This document shows, one piece after another, positions 63,190 to 64,000 of a stretch of DNA of 64,000 nt (positions are counted from its first letter, which is position 1; each line of letters opens with the position of its first letter). The notes beneath the pieces were generated by a model. The model searched no databases. It was not told where the DNA came from and saw only the letters and a program-made list of their open reading frames with translations. The position numbers and the translations under genes were made by a program. This DNA comes from SHWC01 sp050173345. GTDB lineage: Bacteria; Pseudomonadota; Alphaproteobacteria; UBA828. Location: positions 186,001 through 250,000 of the forward strand of contig JBFXKW010000004.1 of assembly GCA_050173345.1 (NCBI GenBank), read 5' to 3'.

Positions 63190-63747
63190 GTGGCAGCTCA
63201 GGACACCGGCTTGTCCGGCCTCGCGAACCGGTACGCTGCGGCGTTGTTCGCGTTGGCCGATGAACGCGGCGCGCTCGACGCCGTGGCCAGCGATCTCGAC
63301 CGTATCCAGACCCTGATCGGCACCAGCGCCGATCTGCGCAGCCTGCTGCGCAGCCCGGTGTTGAGCCGGGCCGAGCAGGGCCGCGCGCTCGCCGCCGTGC
63401 TCGACCGGCTGGAGGTCAACCCGATCGTGAAGAACCTGGTCGGGCTGATGGCGAAGAACCGCCGCCTGTTCGTGCTCGACAAGACGATCACGGCCTATCG
63501 CGAGCGGCTCGCGCGCCATCGCGGCGAGGTGAGCGCCGAGGTCACCTCGGCGATCCCGCTCAAGCCCGAGCATCTCCAGGCCGTGCGTGAATCGCTCAAG
63601 CGGGTGGTCGGCCGCGATGTTACGCTCGACGTCAAGGTCGATCCCGCGCTGATCGGCGGGCTGATCGTCAGGGTCGGCTCGCGCATGCTCGACAATTCGC
63701 TGCGCACCAAGCTGCAGAACCTAGAACTCGCGTTGAAAGGGACGTGA
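63190..63747 (+). CDS. atpH: ATP synthase F1 delta subunit
   Basis: This encodes 185 residues from the GTG at 63190, preceded by AGGGAG; the longer open frame is rejected because family members begin shortly before SGLANRYAAALFALADERGA. The delta (OSCP-like) subunit links F1 to the peripheral stalk. The N-terminal helical domain and the C-terminal signature DVTLDVKVDPALIGGLIVRV are present. It is the first gene of the atpHAGDC-type F1 operon usual in alphaproteobacteria. Confidence 0.95.
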   Translation: MAAQDTGLSGLANRYAAALFALADERGALDAVASDLDRIQTLIGTSADLRSLLRSPVLSRAEQGRALAAVLDRLEVNPIVKNLVGLMAKNRRLFVLDKTITAYRERLARHRGEVSAEVTSAIPLKPEHLQAVRESLKRVVGRDVTLDVKVDPALIGGLIVRVGSRMLDNSLRTKLQNLELALKGT

Positions 63748-63749
63748 CG

Positions 63750-64000
63750 ATGGATATTGGGGCCGCCGAAGTCTCGGCAATCCTGAAGGAGCAGATCGCC
63801 AATTTCGGCACCGAGGCGAACGTCGCCGAGGTTGGCCAGGTGCTCTCGGTCGGCGACGGCGTCGCCCGTGTCTACGGCCTCGACAACGTGCAGGCCGGCG
63901 AGATGGTCGAGTTTCCCGGCGGCATCAAGGGCATGGCGCTCAACCTCGAGACCGACAATGTCGGCGTCGTGATCTTCGGCGAGGACCGCGACATCAAGGA
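63750..64000 (+). CDS. atpA: ATP synthase F1 alpha subunit (3'-truncated by window edge)
   Basis: The first 83 codons are visible, starting MDIGAAEVSAILKEQIANFG. The N-terminal beta-barrel with VGQVLSVGDGVARVYGLDNV and GEMVEFPGGIKGMALNLE matches AtpA exactly. The alpha subunit holds non-catalytic nucleotide sites in the F1 hexamer. It starts 2 nt after the atpH stop. The rest lies beyond the window. Confidence 0.96.
   Translation, partial: MDIGAAEVSAILKEQIANFGTEANVAEVGQVLSVGDGVARVYGLDNVQAGEMVEFPGGIKGMALNLETDNVGVVIFGEDRDIK

Overview
The window is chromosomal DNA of a high-GC (roughly 70 percent by eye) alphaproteobacterium. The gene orders ffh-rpsP-rimM-trmD-rplS-leuCDB-asd, sdhCDAB, mdh-sucCDAB-lpdA and xerC-fsa-priA-atpHA, a DUF2336 protein, and many CGTCAT...ATCC extragenic palindromes suggest a Rhodospirillales or Hyphomicrobiales relative. 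The order-level placement is inference, and no rRNA or tRNA gene is present to anchor it.

Layout. 1-3.2 kb: the 3' end of an RlmI-type rRNA methyltransferase, a cupin, a small membrane protein and an orphan histidine kinase. 3.4-8.1 kb: rpmH-rnpA-yidD-yidC-engB (ribosome, RNase P, membrane insertion, ribosome-assembly GTPase), then argB. 8.2-13 kb (minus strand): a tightly coupled c-di-GMP operon, EAL protein to GGDEF protein to DUF2336 protein. 13.1-15.9 kb: HAD nucleotidase, dapD and dapE. 15.9-16.6 kb: a very AT-rich single-gene insert encoding a PD-(D/E)XK nuclease-like protein. 16.6-24.6 kb (minus): a Yej-type peptide ABC importer with two YejA-like binding proteins. 24.6-28.6 kb: a 44-bp tandem repeat, a Nudix hydrolase, ftsY, mtaB and dapF. 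28.6-30.2 kb: a lower-GC accessory patch with a phage-type DNA methyltransferase, a convergent Mrr-N-like winged-helix protein and a possible antitoxin remnant. 30.2-38.2 kb: SRP and ribosome genes, leucine biosynthesis and asd. 38.2-41.0 kb: two tandem TPR/glycosyltransferase-like proteins. 41.2-56.6 kb: most of the lower TCA cycle (sdhCDAB, mdh, sucCDAB, lpdA), interrupted by a Sel1-repeat protein and a SIMPL protein. 57.0-59.3 kb (minus): higBA, xerC and a transaldolase. 59.6-64 kb: priA, a secreted cysteine-pair protein, atpH and the start of atpA.

The lysine/DAP genes dapD, dapE, dapF and asd are dispersed through the window, while the TCA genes are clustered and end close to the ATP synthase operon. 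SRP (ffh), its receptor (ftsY) and YidC are all encoded here.

The most unusual content is outside the housekeeping genes. It comprises the AT-rich nuclease-like gene, the methyltransferase/winged-helix pair, several families of extragenic palindromes (including palindromes nested inside palindromes and one family read as protein at the end of mtaB), the tandem 44-bp repeat, and a secreted protein with five evenly spaced cysteine pairs.
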